Positions 9,143 through 17,935 of a stretch of 64,000 nt of DNA are shown piece by piece (within the stretch, counting starts at the first letter, position 1; every line of letters begins with the position of its first letter). Below the pieces are notes generated by a model. That model saw nothing but the letters and a program-made list of their open reading frames with translations, searched no databases and was not told the DNA's origin. This DNA is from Kaistia hirudinis (GTDB taxonomy: Bacteria; Pseudomonadota; Alphaproteobacteria; Rhizobiales; Kaistiaceae): positions 434,001 through 498,000 of the forward strand of contig NZ_JACIDS010000002.1 in the NCBI RefSeq assembly GCF_014196455.1. The letters are read 5' to 3'. The position numbers and the translations under genes were made by a program.

Positions 9143-10081
9143 ATGCGCGTCGCGCTCGCCATCGATCTCGGGGGCACGGAAACGCGGGCGGCGCTCGTCG
9201 GCGATGACGGGCGCTTCCTGGCGGAGGAACGCGCACCGACGCGGGCGAATGACGGGCCCGACGCGGTCATCGCCGACATGGCCGCCATGGCGGCGCGGCT
9301 GCGCGCCGGCAGGCCGGACATTGCGCCGATCGGCATTGGCGTCGGCGCGCCGGGCCCGCTCGATGGTGAGGCGGGAATCTCGATCGCGCCGCCGACCCTT
9401 GCGGGATGGCGCGACGTGCCGCTGGCGGCACGGCTCGCCGCGGCAACGGGTCTCAAGGCCCGGGTCGAGAACGATGCCAACGCCGCTGCGCTCGGCGAAT
9501 GGAGCTTCGGCGCGGGCGTCGGCACACGCGACATGGTCTTCGTCACGGTCTCCACCGGCATCGGCGGCGGCGTAATCGCGGAGGGCCGCCTGCTGCGCGG
9601 ACGGCGGGGGCTGGCCGGCGAGATCGGCCATATGGCGATCGCGGCCGACAGCAAGCTGCGCTGTGCCTGCGGCGCGCTCGGCTGTTTCGAGGCGCTCGCC
9701 TCCGGCACGGCGCTCGGACAGGCTGCTGATGCGCTGGCGCGGTCGGGCGGTGCGCCGGCTCTGCTCGAACGCGCCGCCGGTGGTCCCGTCACGGCGCGCC
9801 ATGTCGGCCAGGCCGCTCGCGCCGGCGACGCCACCGCGCTGGCGCTGCTCGACCAGGAAGCGCGCTGGCTCGGCATCGGTTTCGTCAACCTGCTGCATCT
9901 TTATTCGCCCGAGATGATCGTAGTCGGCGGCGGCGTCGGGCAGCTGCTCGACTTGCTGCTGCCGGGCATCCGGCGCGAGATCGAGGCGCGTGCCATGATC
10001 GCCTATCGCGACGTTCCGGTCGTCCCGGCCGAACTCGGTGATCGCGCGGGCCTTGTCGGCGCCGCCGGATTGGTGTTCTGA
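9143..10081 (+). CDS. ROK family sugar kinase
   Basis: 312-aa ATP-dependent hexose kinase. DLGGTE (8-13) is the phosphate loop, END (109-111) supplies the catalytic Asp111, and His163 with Cys174, Cys176 and Cys181 (CACGALGC) forms the ROK zinc site, so it is expected to be catalytic rather than a repressor; there is no N-terminal helix-turn-helix. It lies two bases after the epimerase gene. It probably phosphorylates the hexose leaving the isomerase/dehydrogenase steps; allose, allulose or glucose are candidates. Confidence 0.9.
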   Translation: MRVALAIDLGGTETRAALVGDDGRFLAEERAPTRANDGPDAVIADMAAMAARLRAGRPDIAPIGIGVGAPGPLDGEAGISIAPPTLAGWRDVPLAARLAAATGLKARVENDANAAALGEWSFGAGVGTRDMVFVTVSTGIGGGVIAEGRLLRGRRGLAGEIGHMAIAADSKLRCACGALGCFEALASGTALGQAADALARSGGAPALLERAAGGPVTARHVGQAARAGDATALALLDQEARWLGIGFVNLLHLYSPEMIVVGGGVGQLLDLLLPGIRREIEARAMIAYRDVPVVPAELGDRAGLVGAAGLVF

Positions 10082-10088
10082 GGTCGTC

Positions 10089-10907
10089 ATGGCAAAGCGT
10101 GGACGTCAGCGGGCAGTCGAGACCGAAGGGGAGGGCGGCGGTGCGCTGCCCGCCTTGCGCCATGCCCGGCTCGTCGAGACGCTGCGCGAACGCGGCCAGG
10201 CCACGGTCAACGAGCTCGTCGCGCTGTTCGGCGTCTCGCACGACACGATCCGCCGCGACCTCGACCTGCTGGAGCGGCACGGGCTGCTCGTCCGCACCCA
10301 TGGCGGCGCCGTCAACAGCGACAGGCTGGTGCGGCTCGACACGCCGCTGCTCAGCCGCATGGACGAGCATATCGACGCCAAGCGGCGTATCGGCGCGGCG
10401 GCGGCGGCACTCGTTCGCGATCGCGAAACGCTGATCATCAATGGCGGCTCGACGGTCTGCCAGTTCGCAGCCGCGCTCGGCGAACGTCGGGACCTGACCA
10501 TCGTCACCAACAATCTTCGCCTCCCGCCGGCCATTCCCGATGGCGCGGTCGGCGCGATCCATATTCTCGGCGGCACCTATTGGCCGCAGTTCCAGGTCAC
10601 GATCGGGACCATCGGCTTCTCGCCCGTGGCCGGTATCAATGTCGATACGGCGGTGCTCGGCTGCACCGGGATCTCGGCCAGCGGCGTGTCGATGACCAAG
10701 CTGGACGAGGCGGCGCATACGTCGGGCATGGTCGACGTCGCCAAGCGGACGATCATTCTCGCCGATCGCTCCAAGTTCAACGTGACCGCCTTCGCCAATG
10801 TCGCGGCGCTGGAGCGGATCGATTATCTGGTCTGCGATGCGCCGCCGCCGGGCGAACTCGCCGCCGCGCTGGAACGGGCCGGGGTGAACGTCATCGTCTG
10901 CCGCTGA
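10089..10907 (+). CDS. DeoR family transcriptional regulator
   Basis: 272-aa repressor. The N-terminal winged helix has VNELVALFGVSHDTIRRDL (about 40-58) and the THGGA hallmark (70-74); the C-terminal DeoRC domain senses phosphorylated sugars and includes VTNN and a GCTGIS segment. ATG 10089 is chosen over an earlier frame that overlaps the kinase gene. Last gene of the eight-gene operon, so probably autoregulatory. Its likely operators are the repeats at 4505 and 4745. Confidence 0.92.
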   Translation: MAKRGRQRAVETEGEGGGALPALRHARLVETLRERGQATVNELVALFGVSHDTIRRDLDLLERHGLLVRTHGGAVNSDRLVRLDTPLLSRMDEHIDAKRRIGAAAAALVRDRETLIINGGSTVCQFAAALGERRDLTIVTNNLRLPPAIPDGAVGAIHILGGTYWPQFQVTIGTIGFSPVAGINVDTAVLGCTGISASGVSMTKLDEAAHTSGMVDVAKRTIILADRSKFNVTAFANVAALERIDYLVCDAPPPGELAAALERAGVNVIVCR

Positions 10908-11008
10908 GGCGCGGGAAGAGCACGCGGCTTTGACAGCGCGGCACGGCGGGACTAGGTCTCGCCCGCCATGGCTGCACCGGCCGTGCTTCGAGATCGATCT
11001 CCCGCGCC

Positions 11009-11911
11009 ATGAAGCCGAAAGACATCGCGTCCTATCTATTCCTGGCGCTGACCTGGGGTCTGTCCTTTCTGGTGCTGGTGCGGGTCGCTCATGCCTTCGG
11101 CTGGGTCGGCGCGGTCTCCTTCCGCTGCTTCGTGGCCGGCGCCACGCTGGTCGGCGCGTCGCTCGTGCTGCGTCGCCGCCTCGATTTCGGCTTCGGCCTG
11201 GTGCCGCTCCTCGTCGTCGGCGCTACGACGGTCGCCGGCCAGCTCATCGGGCTTACCTTTGCGACGCCGAAGATCGGCACGGCGATGGCCGCGATCCTGG
11301 TGGCCACGATCCCGCTCTTCGCCATGCTCATCGCCAGCCTCGCCGGCGTTGAGCGCATCACGCCGCGGGGCCTCGTCGGCGTCATGCTCGGCTTTTCCGG
11401 CATCGTGCTGCTGGTCGGCTTTCCCGCCGTCCCCGTCACGCCCGATTTCGTGCTCGGCGCCATCTGCACGCTGCTCGCCTCGCTTTCGGCCGCCATCGGC
11501 AGCGTCTATGCGAGCCGCCGCCTGAGGCTGGCCGGGGCCTGGGAGGTCACGGCGGGCGCGTTCCTGGTCGGCGGGCTGATCAGTCTGCCGCTGGTTGCCA
11601 TCGTGCCGCCGCCCGCGCTCCCCGGTCCGCTCGACTATCTCTTCCTGCTGATCCTCGGCGGTCTGATGAGCGCGACGACCTATGTCGTCTATTTCCGCAT
11701 GCTCGCCTCGATCGGTCCGACCAAGGCCGTCAGCGTCGAGTTCGCCGTGACGATCGTCGCCGTGCTGGTCGGCGCGCTGATCCTGGACGAGCCGCTGTCG
11801 CTGGCACAAATCGCCGGTGCCGTGGTGATCGTGCTCGGCTGCGCCCTCGTGCTCGGGCTGATCCCGTTCGGGCCGCCGCGCCGGCTGGCGCCGACCAAGG
11901 CCGGCCCCTGA
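11009..11911 (+). CDS. EamA/DMT family transporter
   Basis: 300-aa inner-membrane protein with about ten hydrophobic segments arranged as two EamA repeats; the second repeat ends in VVIVLGCALVLG. It starts 101 bp after the deoR gene and may be cotranscribed. The family exports or imports small metabolites; nothing shows the substrate. A link to the sugar locus is by position only. Confidence 0.85.
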   Translation: MKPKDIASYLFLALTWGLSFLVLVRVAHAFGWVGAVSFRCFVAGATLVGASLVLRRRLDFGFGLVPLLVVGATTVAGQLIGLTFATPKIGTAMAAILVATIPLFAMLIASLAGVERITPRGLVGVMLGFSGIVLLVGFPAVPVTPDFVLGAICTLLASLSAAIGSVYASRRLRLAGAWEVTAGAFLVGGLISLPLVAIVPPPALPGPLDYLFLLILGGLMSATTYVVYFRMLASIGPTKAVSVEFAVTIVAVLVGALILDEPLSLAQIAGAVVIVLGCALVLGLIPFGPPRRLAPTKAGP

Positions 11912-12060
11912 GCCGCCGGCGCCGTCGCGCCGCCAAAACCTCCTGCCATCGTCAGCATCGCAGGGCGCGCCGCGAACCCGCGCGCGGGCGGCGTTGTCCT
12001 GTCCGGCGGCTACAGCCGATCGGTTGTGACCGGTGCTGCCGGCCCGGTATTTACATATAA

Positions 12061-12068
12061 TAGTACTA
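12061..12068. promoter_or_regulatory. candidate GntR operator upstream of ytfQ-like gene
   Basis: TAGTACTA, a perfect 8-base palindrome in an AT-rich stretch (TACATATAATAGTACTAATG) 62 bp before the binding-protein start. FCD-type GntR regulators usually bind short palindromes of this kind, and one is encoded at the end of this operon. Assignment is inference. Confidence 0.35.
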
Positions 12069-12129
12069 ATGGTATCGAGTCCTTAGTCGAGAGGTTGGAG
12101 GCCTCACGGCGACAGGGAGGAAAATCACT

Positions 12130-13089
12130 ATGCACTTCAATAAGTTCGTCCTCGCGGCGGGCATCGCTGCCGCTTTGTCTTCGTCTGCCATGGCCGCCGA
12201 CATGACCGTCGGCTTCTCGCAGATCGGTTCGGAATCCGGCTGGCGTGCTGCCGAGACCTCGGTCACCAAGCAGCAGGCCGAGACGCGCGGCATCAATCTG
12301 AAATTTGCCGACGCGCAGCAGAAGCAGGAAAACCAGATCAAGGCGATCCGCGGCTTCATCGCCCAGGGCGTAGACGCGATCCTCGTCGCACCGGTCGTCG
12401 CGACCGGCTGGGACGACGTCCTGACCGAGGCCAAGGACGCCAAGATTCCGGTCGTCCTGCTCGACCGCGGCATCGATGGTCCGGAAGATCTCTATCTGAC
12501 GTCGGTGGCGTCCGATCAGGTCAAGGAAGGCGCGGTTGCCGGCGGCTGGCTGGTCGAGACCGTCAAGGACAAGCCCTGCAAGGTCGTCGAGCTTCAGGGC
12601 ACCGTCGGCTCGACCCCTGCGATCAATCGCAAGAAGGGCTTCGAGCAGGCGATCGCCGGCCATAGCAACATCACGATCATCCGCAGCCAGACGGGCGACT
12701 TCACGCGCTCGAAGGGCAAGGAAGTGATGGAAGGCTTCCTGAAGGCCGAGAATGGCGGCAAGGACATCTGCGCCGTCTATGCTCACAATGACGACATGGC
12801 CGTCGGCGCCATCCAGGCGATCAAGGATGCCGGCCTGAAGCCGGGCAAGGACATCCTCGTCGTCTCGATCGACGGCGTTCCGGATATCTTCGCCGCCATG
12901 GTTGCCGGCGAAGCCAATGCCACGGTCGAACTGACGCCGAACATGGCCGGTCCTGCCTTCGACGCGCTCGCCGCGTTCAAGAAGGACGGTACGGTTCCGC
13001 CGAAGTTCATCATTACCGAATCGAAGCTCTATACGCCGGCCGATGATCCGAAGGGCGAATATGAGCGGCGCAAGGGCCTCGGCTACTAA
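12130..13089 (+). CDS. ytfQ: galactofuranose-type ABC transporter substrate-binding protein (YtfQ-like)
   Basis: 319-aa periplasmic binding protein. Signal peptide of about 23 residues (cleavage near AMAADM). The mature start MTVGFSQIGSESGWRAAET, HNDDMAVGAIQAIKDAG and the C-terminal TPADDPKGEYERRKGLGY are characteristic of the YtfQ galactofuranose binder family. A GGAGG ribosome site precedes ATG 12130. First gene of a ytfQRT-yjfF-type operon. Galactofuranose is the substrate of the E. coli homologue; other furanoses are possible. Confidence 0.9.
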   Translation: MHFNKFVLAAGIAAALSSSAMAADMTVGFSQIGSESGWRAAETSVTKQQAETRGINLKFADAQQKQENQIKAIRGFIAQGVDAILVAPVVATGWDDVLTEAKDAKIPVVLLDRGIDGPEDLYLTSVASDQVKEGAVAGGWLVETVKDKPCKVVELQGTVGSTPAINRKKGFEQAIAGHSNITIIRSQTGDFTRSKGKEVMEGFLKAENGGKDICAVYAHNDDMAVGAIQAIKDAGLKPGKDILVVSIDGVPDIFAAMVAGEANATVELTPNMAGPAFDALAAFKKDGTVPPKFIITESKLYTPADDPKGEYERRKGLGY

Positions 13090-13108
13090 GCCGCCTGCCA
13101 TTTCGCGG

Positions 13109-13134
13109 GGCTCCGCCGGTTTTCCGGCGGAGCC
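13109..13134. repeat. intercistronic hairpin between ytfQ- and ytfR-like genes
   Basis: Perfect 11-bp stem (GGCTCCGCCGG and its complement) around a TTTT loop, 20 bp after the ytfQ stop, without a T tail. Such stems protect upstream mRNA or partly terminate, which would give more binding protein than ATPase and permeases. Effect inferred. Confidence 0.7.
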
Positions 13135-13235
13135 GTCCGTGATCTAGTCGCTTCGGGAGCTGCGCCCGGAAAGGCGGCCGCCGCGTGCGGGCGTCGGGCG
13201 CCGCGATGTCCATCGGCAAGCTCGGGAGGAGCGCG

Positions 13236-14765
13236 GTGGGAGAGTCTGCGTTCAGGATGGAGGCGCGTGGCGTCTCCAAGGTCTTCGGCGCCCATAGGGC
13301 GCTCGACCATGTCGATTTCGGCCTGCTGCCCGGCGAGGTTCATGCCCTGCTCGGCGAGAACGGGGCCGGCAAGTCGACGCTCATCAAGATCCTGACCGGC
13401 GCCTATCAGCCGGATGGCGGCGAGATCCTCGTGGATGGCGCGCCGGTGGTCTTGAACAGCCCGCTGCATGCCCAGACCTTCGGCATCGGCACGGTCTATC
13501 AGGAGGTCAATCTCCTGCCCAACCGCTCCGTCGCCGAGAACCTTTTCCTCGGCCACCAGCCGACGCGCTTCGGCCTCGTCGACCGTCGCCGGATGGAGCG
13601 TGAATCGCGCGGCCTGCTAGCGCGCTACGGGCTCGACATCGACCCCGGCAGCGAGCTCGGCCTGCATTCGGTCGCCGTGCAGCAGATCGTTGCCATCGCC
13701 CGCGCGGTGCAGCTCTCGGGCAAGGTGCTGATCCTCGACGAGCCGACGGCGAGCCTCGATCGCGACGAGGTGCGGCGCCTGTTCGAGGTGATCGCCAATC
13801 TGAAGCGCGAAGGCCTCGCCATCGTCTTCATCACCCATTTCCTCGACCAGGTGTTCGCGCTGGCCGATCGCGTGACGATCCTCAGGAACGGCAAGCTGGT
13901 CGACACCTGCCGGCTCGACGCGCTGACGCGGACCGAACTCGTCCGCAAGATGCTCGGCAAGGACATTTCCTTCTCCGGCTCGACCAGCCTCAAGACCGAG
14001 CGGCCGACGACCGAGGTTCTGCTGAACTTCGAGAATTTCGGCCGGCGGCGGAGCGTCCGCCCGTTCAATCTGACCGTGCACAAGGGCGAGGTGATCGGCG
14101 TTGCCGGCCTGCTTGGCTCGGGTCGCACCGAGATGGCGCGGATCATGTTCGGCATCGATCCCGCCGATGAGGGCCGCGCCACGATGAAGGGCGCCCCCGT
14201 CGGGCTCAGATCGGCGACCGAGGCGATCGCGCTCGGCTTCGGGTTCTGCCCGGAGGACCGCAAGGCCGACGGTATTCTCGGCGAGCTTTCGGTGCGCGAG
14301 AACATCGTCATCGCCCTCCAGGGCAAGCTCGGCTGGTTCCGCGCGCTGAACCGCGACGAGCAGCTCGATCTCGCCGGCCAGTTCGGCGAGGCGATGGATA
14401 TCCGCGCCGCCTCGCTCGACATGCCGGTCAAGCTGCTCTCGGGCGGCAACCAGCAGAAGGTCATTCTCGCCCGCTGGCTGGCGACGGATCCCGCCTTCCT
14501 CATTCTCGACGAGCCGACCCGCGGCATCGATGTCGGCGCCCATGCCGAGATCGTGCGCACGATCAACCGGCTCCGCGATGACGGCATGGCGCTGCTCGTG
14601 ATCTCGTCAGAGATCGACGAGGTCGTCGCCTATTCCTCGCGCGTCGTCGTGATGCGCGATCGCGAAATGGTGGCGGAGCTGCGGGGCGAGGACATCAATC
14701 CGGGCGTGATCGTGCAGGCGATCGCGACCCATGGAGAAACGGCGCATCACGAGGCGGCGACATGA
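13236..14765 (+). CDS. ytfR: sugar ABC transporter ATP-binding protein, tandem NBD (YtfR-like)
   Basis: 509-aa double ATPase. Domain 1 has Walker A GENGAGKST (40-48) and LILDEPTASLD, with a degenerate signature (HSVAVQQ). Domain 2 has a degenerate Walker A (GLLGSGRTE) but normal LSGGNQQK and LILDEPTRGID, the standard asymmetry of this subfamily. The frame is open back to 13185, but GTG 13236 is preceded by a near-perfect GGGAGGAG, so I start there; E. coli YtfR is about 500 aa. ATGA overlap with the next gene. Confidence 0.9.
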   Translation: MGESAFRMEARGVSKVFGAHRALDHVDFGLLPGEVHALLGENGAGKSTLIKILTGAYQPDGGEILVDGAPVVLNSPLHAQTFGIGTVYQEVNLLPNRSVAENLFLGHQPTRFGLVDRRRMERESRGLLARYGLDIDPGSELGLHSVAVQQIVAIARAVQLSGKVLILDEPTASLDRDEVRRLFEVIANLKREGLAIVFITHFLDQVFALADRVTILRNGKLVDTCRLDALTRTELVRKMLGKDISFSGSTSLKTERPTTEVLLNFENFGRRRSVRPFNLTVHKGEVIGVAGLLGSGRTEMARIMFGIDPADEGRATMKGAPVGLRSATEAIALGFGFCPEDRKADGILGELSVRENIVIALQGKLGWFRALNRDEQLDLAGQFGEAMDIRAASLDMPVKLLSGGNQQKVILARWLATDPAFLILDEPTRGIDVGAHAEIVRTINRLRDDGMALLVISSEIDEVVAYSSRVVVMRDREMVAELRGEDINPGVIVQAIATHGETAHHEAAT

Positions 14766-15760
14766 ACCGGATGGCGCTTCGCAACGTCGTCAATACGCAG
14801 ACCGTCGCGCTCGTCGGCGTGCTGCTCCTGAACTGGGTACTCTTTCCCGGCTTCTTCCGCATCGAATGGCAGGACGGGCGCCTGTTCGGCAGCCTGATCG
14901 ACGTGCTCAACCGCGGCGCGCCGGTGGCGATCCTGGCGATCGGCATGACGCCGGTGATCGCGACCAAGGGCGTGGACCTCTCCGTCGGTGCCGTCATGGC
15001 CATGGCGGGCGCGGTCGCCGCATCGCTCGTCGTCGCCGGCTATCCGGCCTGGATCGCCGTGTCGGGCGCGCTGGCGCTCGGCCTCGCCTGCGGCATCTGG
15101 AACGGCATTCTGGTCGCGCTGCTCGACATCCAGCCGATCATCGCGACGCTGGTCCTCATGGTGGCCGGGCGCGGCATCGCGCAATTGGTGACCGAGGGCT
15201 CCATCGTCACCTTCTCCGATCCAACACTGGTCTTCATCGGCACGGGCTCGTTCCTCGGCTTCCCGATGCCGGTCGTCATCGCCTTCGCGCTGATGGTGCT
15301 CGTCACGCTCGCGGTGCGAAAAACCGCGATCGGGCTGTTCATCGAGGCGGTCGGCGTCAACCGATCCGCCGCGACGCTGGCCGGCATCCGTTCGCGCCTG
15401 CTGCTCATCGTCGTCTATTCGATCAGCGGGCTCTGCGCCGCCACGGCCGGCATCATCGTCGCCGGCGACATCCGAGGCGCGGACGCCAACAATGCCGGCC
15501 TCTGGCTCGAACTCGACGCGATCCTGGCGGCGGTGATCGGCGGTGCGTCGCTGCTGGGCGGCCGCTTCTCGATCCCGATGTCGGTCGTCGGCGCCCTCAT
15601 CATCCAGGCGATGAACACCGGCATCCTGGTGTCGGGCTTCCCGCCTGAGTTCAATCTCGTCGTGAAGGCCGGGATGATCACGCTCATTCTCATGATCCAG
15701 TCGCCGCTCGCCGGTCATATCCTCGGCTGGTTCGGCCGCGGCAAGCGCGGAGCGGCCTGA
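14762..15760 (+). CDS. ytfT: galactofuranose-type ABC transporter permease (YtfT-like)
   Basis: 332-aa BPD_transp_2 inner-membrane permease with eight to ten hydrophobic segments. IATKGVDLSVGAVMAM is the family motif following the second membrane region. Overlaps the ATPase gene by ATGA and the next permease by TGATG. Forms a heterodimeric channel with the following gene product, as in the E. coli YtfT-YjfF system. Confidence 0.9.
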   Translation: MNRMALRNVVNTQTVALVGVLLLNWVLFPGFFRIEWQDGRLFGSLIDVLNRGAPVAILAIGMTPVIATKGVDLSVGAVMAMAGAVAASLVVAGYPAWIAVSGALALGLACGIWNGILVALLDIQPIIATLVLMVAGRGIAQLVTEGSIVTFSDPTLVFIGTGSFLGFPMPVVIAFALMVLVTLAVRKTAIGLFIEAVGVNRSAATLAGIRSRLLLIVVYSISGLCAATAGIIVAGDIRGADANNAGLWLELDAILAAVIGGASLLGGRFSIPMSVVGALIIQAMNTGILVSGFPPEFNLVVKAGMITLILMIQSPLAGHILGWFGRGKRGAA

Positions 15761-16737
15761 TGAACCGCAGTCTTCGTCCGCTGCTCGCCACGGTCGTCAT
15801 CTTCGCCATCGCCTATGCAGCGGCGGTGATGCAGTTCCCGGCGCTGTTCTCGACCCGCGTCCTCGGCAATTTCCTGACCGACAACGCCTTTCTCGGCATC
15901 GCCGCCGTCGGCATGACGGTGGTCATCATCTCGGGCGGCATCGACCTGTCGGTCGGCGCGGTGATCGGCTTCACCGGCGTGCTGGTCGCCGTCCTCGTGA
16001 CGTGGCTCGGCGTCCATCCGCTGCTCGCCTTCGCCATCGCCTTCGTGGTCGCGGCGGCGTTCGGCGCCGCGATGGGGCTGGTGATCCATTATCTGGAGGT
16101 GCCGGCCTTCATCGTCACGCTCGCGGGCATGTTCCTCGCCCGCGGCGGCGCCTCGGTGATCACGCAGGATTCCGTGCCGATCGATCATCCCTTCTACAAG
16201 ATGATCACCTCGCTCTATTTCCGCCTGCCGGGCGGCGGGCGGCTCACCTTTCTCGGCCTCACCATGATCGCCGTGTTCATCATCGGCGCGATCCTGGTCC
16301 ATCGCACGCGCTTCGGCTCCTATGTCTATGCGCTCGGCGGCAACACGACCTCGGCTTCGCTGATGGGCGTGCCGGTCGCGCGGACGACGATCCTCATCTA
16401 CATGCTGTCGAGCGTGCTGGCCTGTCTGGCGGGAATCGTGTTCTCGCTCTATACATCCGCCGGCTACCCGCTCGCCGCGGTGGGCGTCGAGCTGGATGCG
16501 ATCGGCGCCGTCGTGATCGGCGGCACGCTCCTCACCGGCGGATACGGCTTCGTGTTCGGCACCTTTGTCGGCGTGATGCTGCTCGGCCTCGTGCAGACCT
16601 ACATCATTTTCGACGGCACGCTGTCGAGCTGGTGGACCAAGATCGTGATCGGCTTCCTTCTCTTCCTCTTCATCGTCCTGCAGCGGCTCGTCTTCGCCGC
16701 CTCGGCTCAAGGGGACAAGGCGCCCGGGAGAGCCTAG
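15760..16737 (+). CDS. yjfF: galactofuranose-type ABC transporter permease (YjfF-like)
   Basis: 325-aa permease, second channel subunit of the importer. ISGGIDLSVGAVIGFTG is the family hallmark and VPAFIVTLAGMFLARG the conserved cytoplasmic loop region. The start shares a base with the ytfT-like stop. The presence of two permease genes after a tandem ATPase supports the YtfQRT-YjfF assignment against ribose-type systems with a single permease. Confidence 0.9.
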   Translation: MNRSLRPLLATVVIFAIAYAAAVMQFPALFSTRVLGNFLTDNAFLGIAAVGMTVVIISGGIDLSVGAVIGFTGVLVAVLVTWLGVHPLLAFAIAFVVAAAFGAAMGLVIHYLEVPAFIVTLAGMFLARGGASVITQDSVPIDHPFYKMITSLYFRLPGGGRLTFLGLTMIAVFIIGAILVHRTRFGSYVYALGGNTTSASLMGVPVARTTILIYMLSSVLACLAGIVFSLYTSAGYPLAAVGVELDAIGAVVIGGTLLTGGYGFVFGTFVGVMLLGLVQTYIIFDGTLSSWWTKIVIGFLLFLFIVLQRLVFAASAQGDKAPGRA

Positions 16738-16895
16738 GGCGCGGTGTCGAAAGCGGGCGATCAGAGGGGAGTGGCTTTCGGCGCTGGCGAAGGAACGCTC
16801 CTCGCGGTGCGACGCCCGTTTGGCCGGCGGCGCGCTGGCGACCAAGGCGATCGATCGCCGAGCGCGGCGCAGGGTGAGCCCGGACGGGGACGGGA

Positions 16896-17648
16896 ATGAG
16901 CGAGCCCGGAAGCCTGCTGCGATCGCTCTCCGGCAAGCCGGCCGCGCGCAACTTCCATACCTTCGTGATCAACGAGATCGGCACCGCGATCGTCTCGGGC
17001 CGCTTTCCCGTCGGCTCGATCCTGCCGAGCGACGCCGAGATGATGTCGAGCTACAACGTCTCGCGAACCGTCGTGCGCGAGGCGCTCCGCACGCTCGAGG
17101 CCAAGGGCATGGTCGAGGCGCGGCCGAAGGTCGGCACGCGCGTCTCGCATCGCAGCCGCTGGAACCTGTTCGATCCCCAGCTTCTCGCCTGGCATTTCGA
17201 CGCTGATCTCGCCCCGGCCTTCGTCGAGGGCCTGTTCGATGTCCGCCGGTCGCTGGAGGCGCGCGCCGCCGACCTCGCCTCGCGGCATCGCACGGCCGAG
17301 CATGTGCGCATGCTCAAATACTGGGCCCATGAGATGGAGCTGACGCAGGGCGAGGCGGAAAGCCACGCGCTCGCCGCGCTCGAAATCCACCGCATCATCG
17401 CCGATGCCTCGGGCAATCCGCTGCTGCGCTCCGCCCTCGGCCTGGTCGAGCTGACGCTGGCGCTCGCCGCCGTCGCCGGAACCCCCGAGGCGCGCACACG
17501 CTTGCGGGCCGCACAGACGGAGGCGAGCCAGATCCTCGTCGCGCAGATCGAGGCGGGCGAGGTGGCCGCCGCGGTTACCGCCGCCGACCGCCTGCTGGAG
17601 ATCGAACAGGCGCATGCGCTGGCAGGGGAAGCCGGCGGCGGTCGATAG
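16896..17648 (+). CDS. GntR family transcriptional regulator (FadR/FCD subfamily)
   Basis: 250-aa regulator. A winged helix at about 20-90 contains LPSDAEMMSSYNVSRTVVRE; the all-helical FCD ligand domain follows, with the acidic and histidine residues of a metal site (FDVRRSLEARA, AALEIHRIIA). It lies 158 bp after the yjfF-like gene on the same strand and is the likely local regulator of the galactofuranose-type operon. Overall length suits a sugar-acid or sugar responsive FCD protein. Confidence 0.88.
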   Translation: MSEPGSLLRSLSGKPAARNFHTFVINEIGTAIVSGRFPVGSILPSDAEMMSSYNVSRTVVREALRTLEAKGMVEARPKVGTRVSHRSRWNLFDPQLLAWHFDADLAPAFVEGLFDVRRSLEARAADLASRHRTAEHVRMLKYWAHEMELTQGEAESHALAALEIHRIIADASGNPLLRSALGLVELTLALAAVAGTPEARTRLRAAQTEASQILVAQIEAGEVAAAVTAADRLLEIEQAHALAGEAGGGR

Positions 17649-17674
17649 GGGAGGCAGGGCGATAGCCCAGGCCC

Positions 17675-17833
17675 TTTCACCTCTCCCTGAGGGAGAGGTC
17701 GGCGCGAAGCGCCGGGAGAGGGTTTACGGACTATCAGGAGAGACGCCGGGGCGTCGAACGCTTCTCGGAGGGTTCCCTAAACCCTCTCCCGCCGGCCTTC
17801 GGCCGTCGACCTCCCCCTTAGGGGGAGGTGAAA
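17675..17833. repeat. palindromic repeat element, family 1, copy 1
   Basis: 159-bp element bounded by inverted ends (TTTCACCTCTCCCTGAGGGA and, at the other end, GGGGGAGGTGAAA), with inner arms GAGAGGGTTTACGG and TAAACCCTCTCCCG. A related copy lies at 52590-52716. It sits between two convergent genes and could end transcription from both. Non-coding; resembles REP/MITE-like elements. Confidence 0.85.
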
Positions 17834-17935
17834 GGCAAGGCAGTCTCGACGGTCGACCGAGCCTGCCTCCGCGCAACGGACCGCGTCCCGGACGATGCCA
17901 GACCGCGATCCGCCATTGTCTCCGTCGCCCCGCGA

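Noticed and set aside
13185-13235. An earlier GTG start for the YtfR-like ATPase.
   Set aside because: The GTG at 13236 has a much better ribosome binding site, and the extra residues match nothing in the family.
17675-17833. A CRISPR array or phage attachment site at the palindromic repeats.
   Set aside because: There are no regularly spaced short repeats with spacers, no cas genes and no integrase; the elements are single palindromes.
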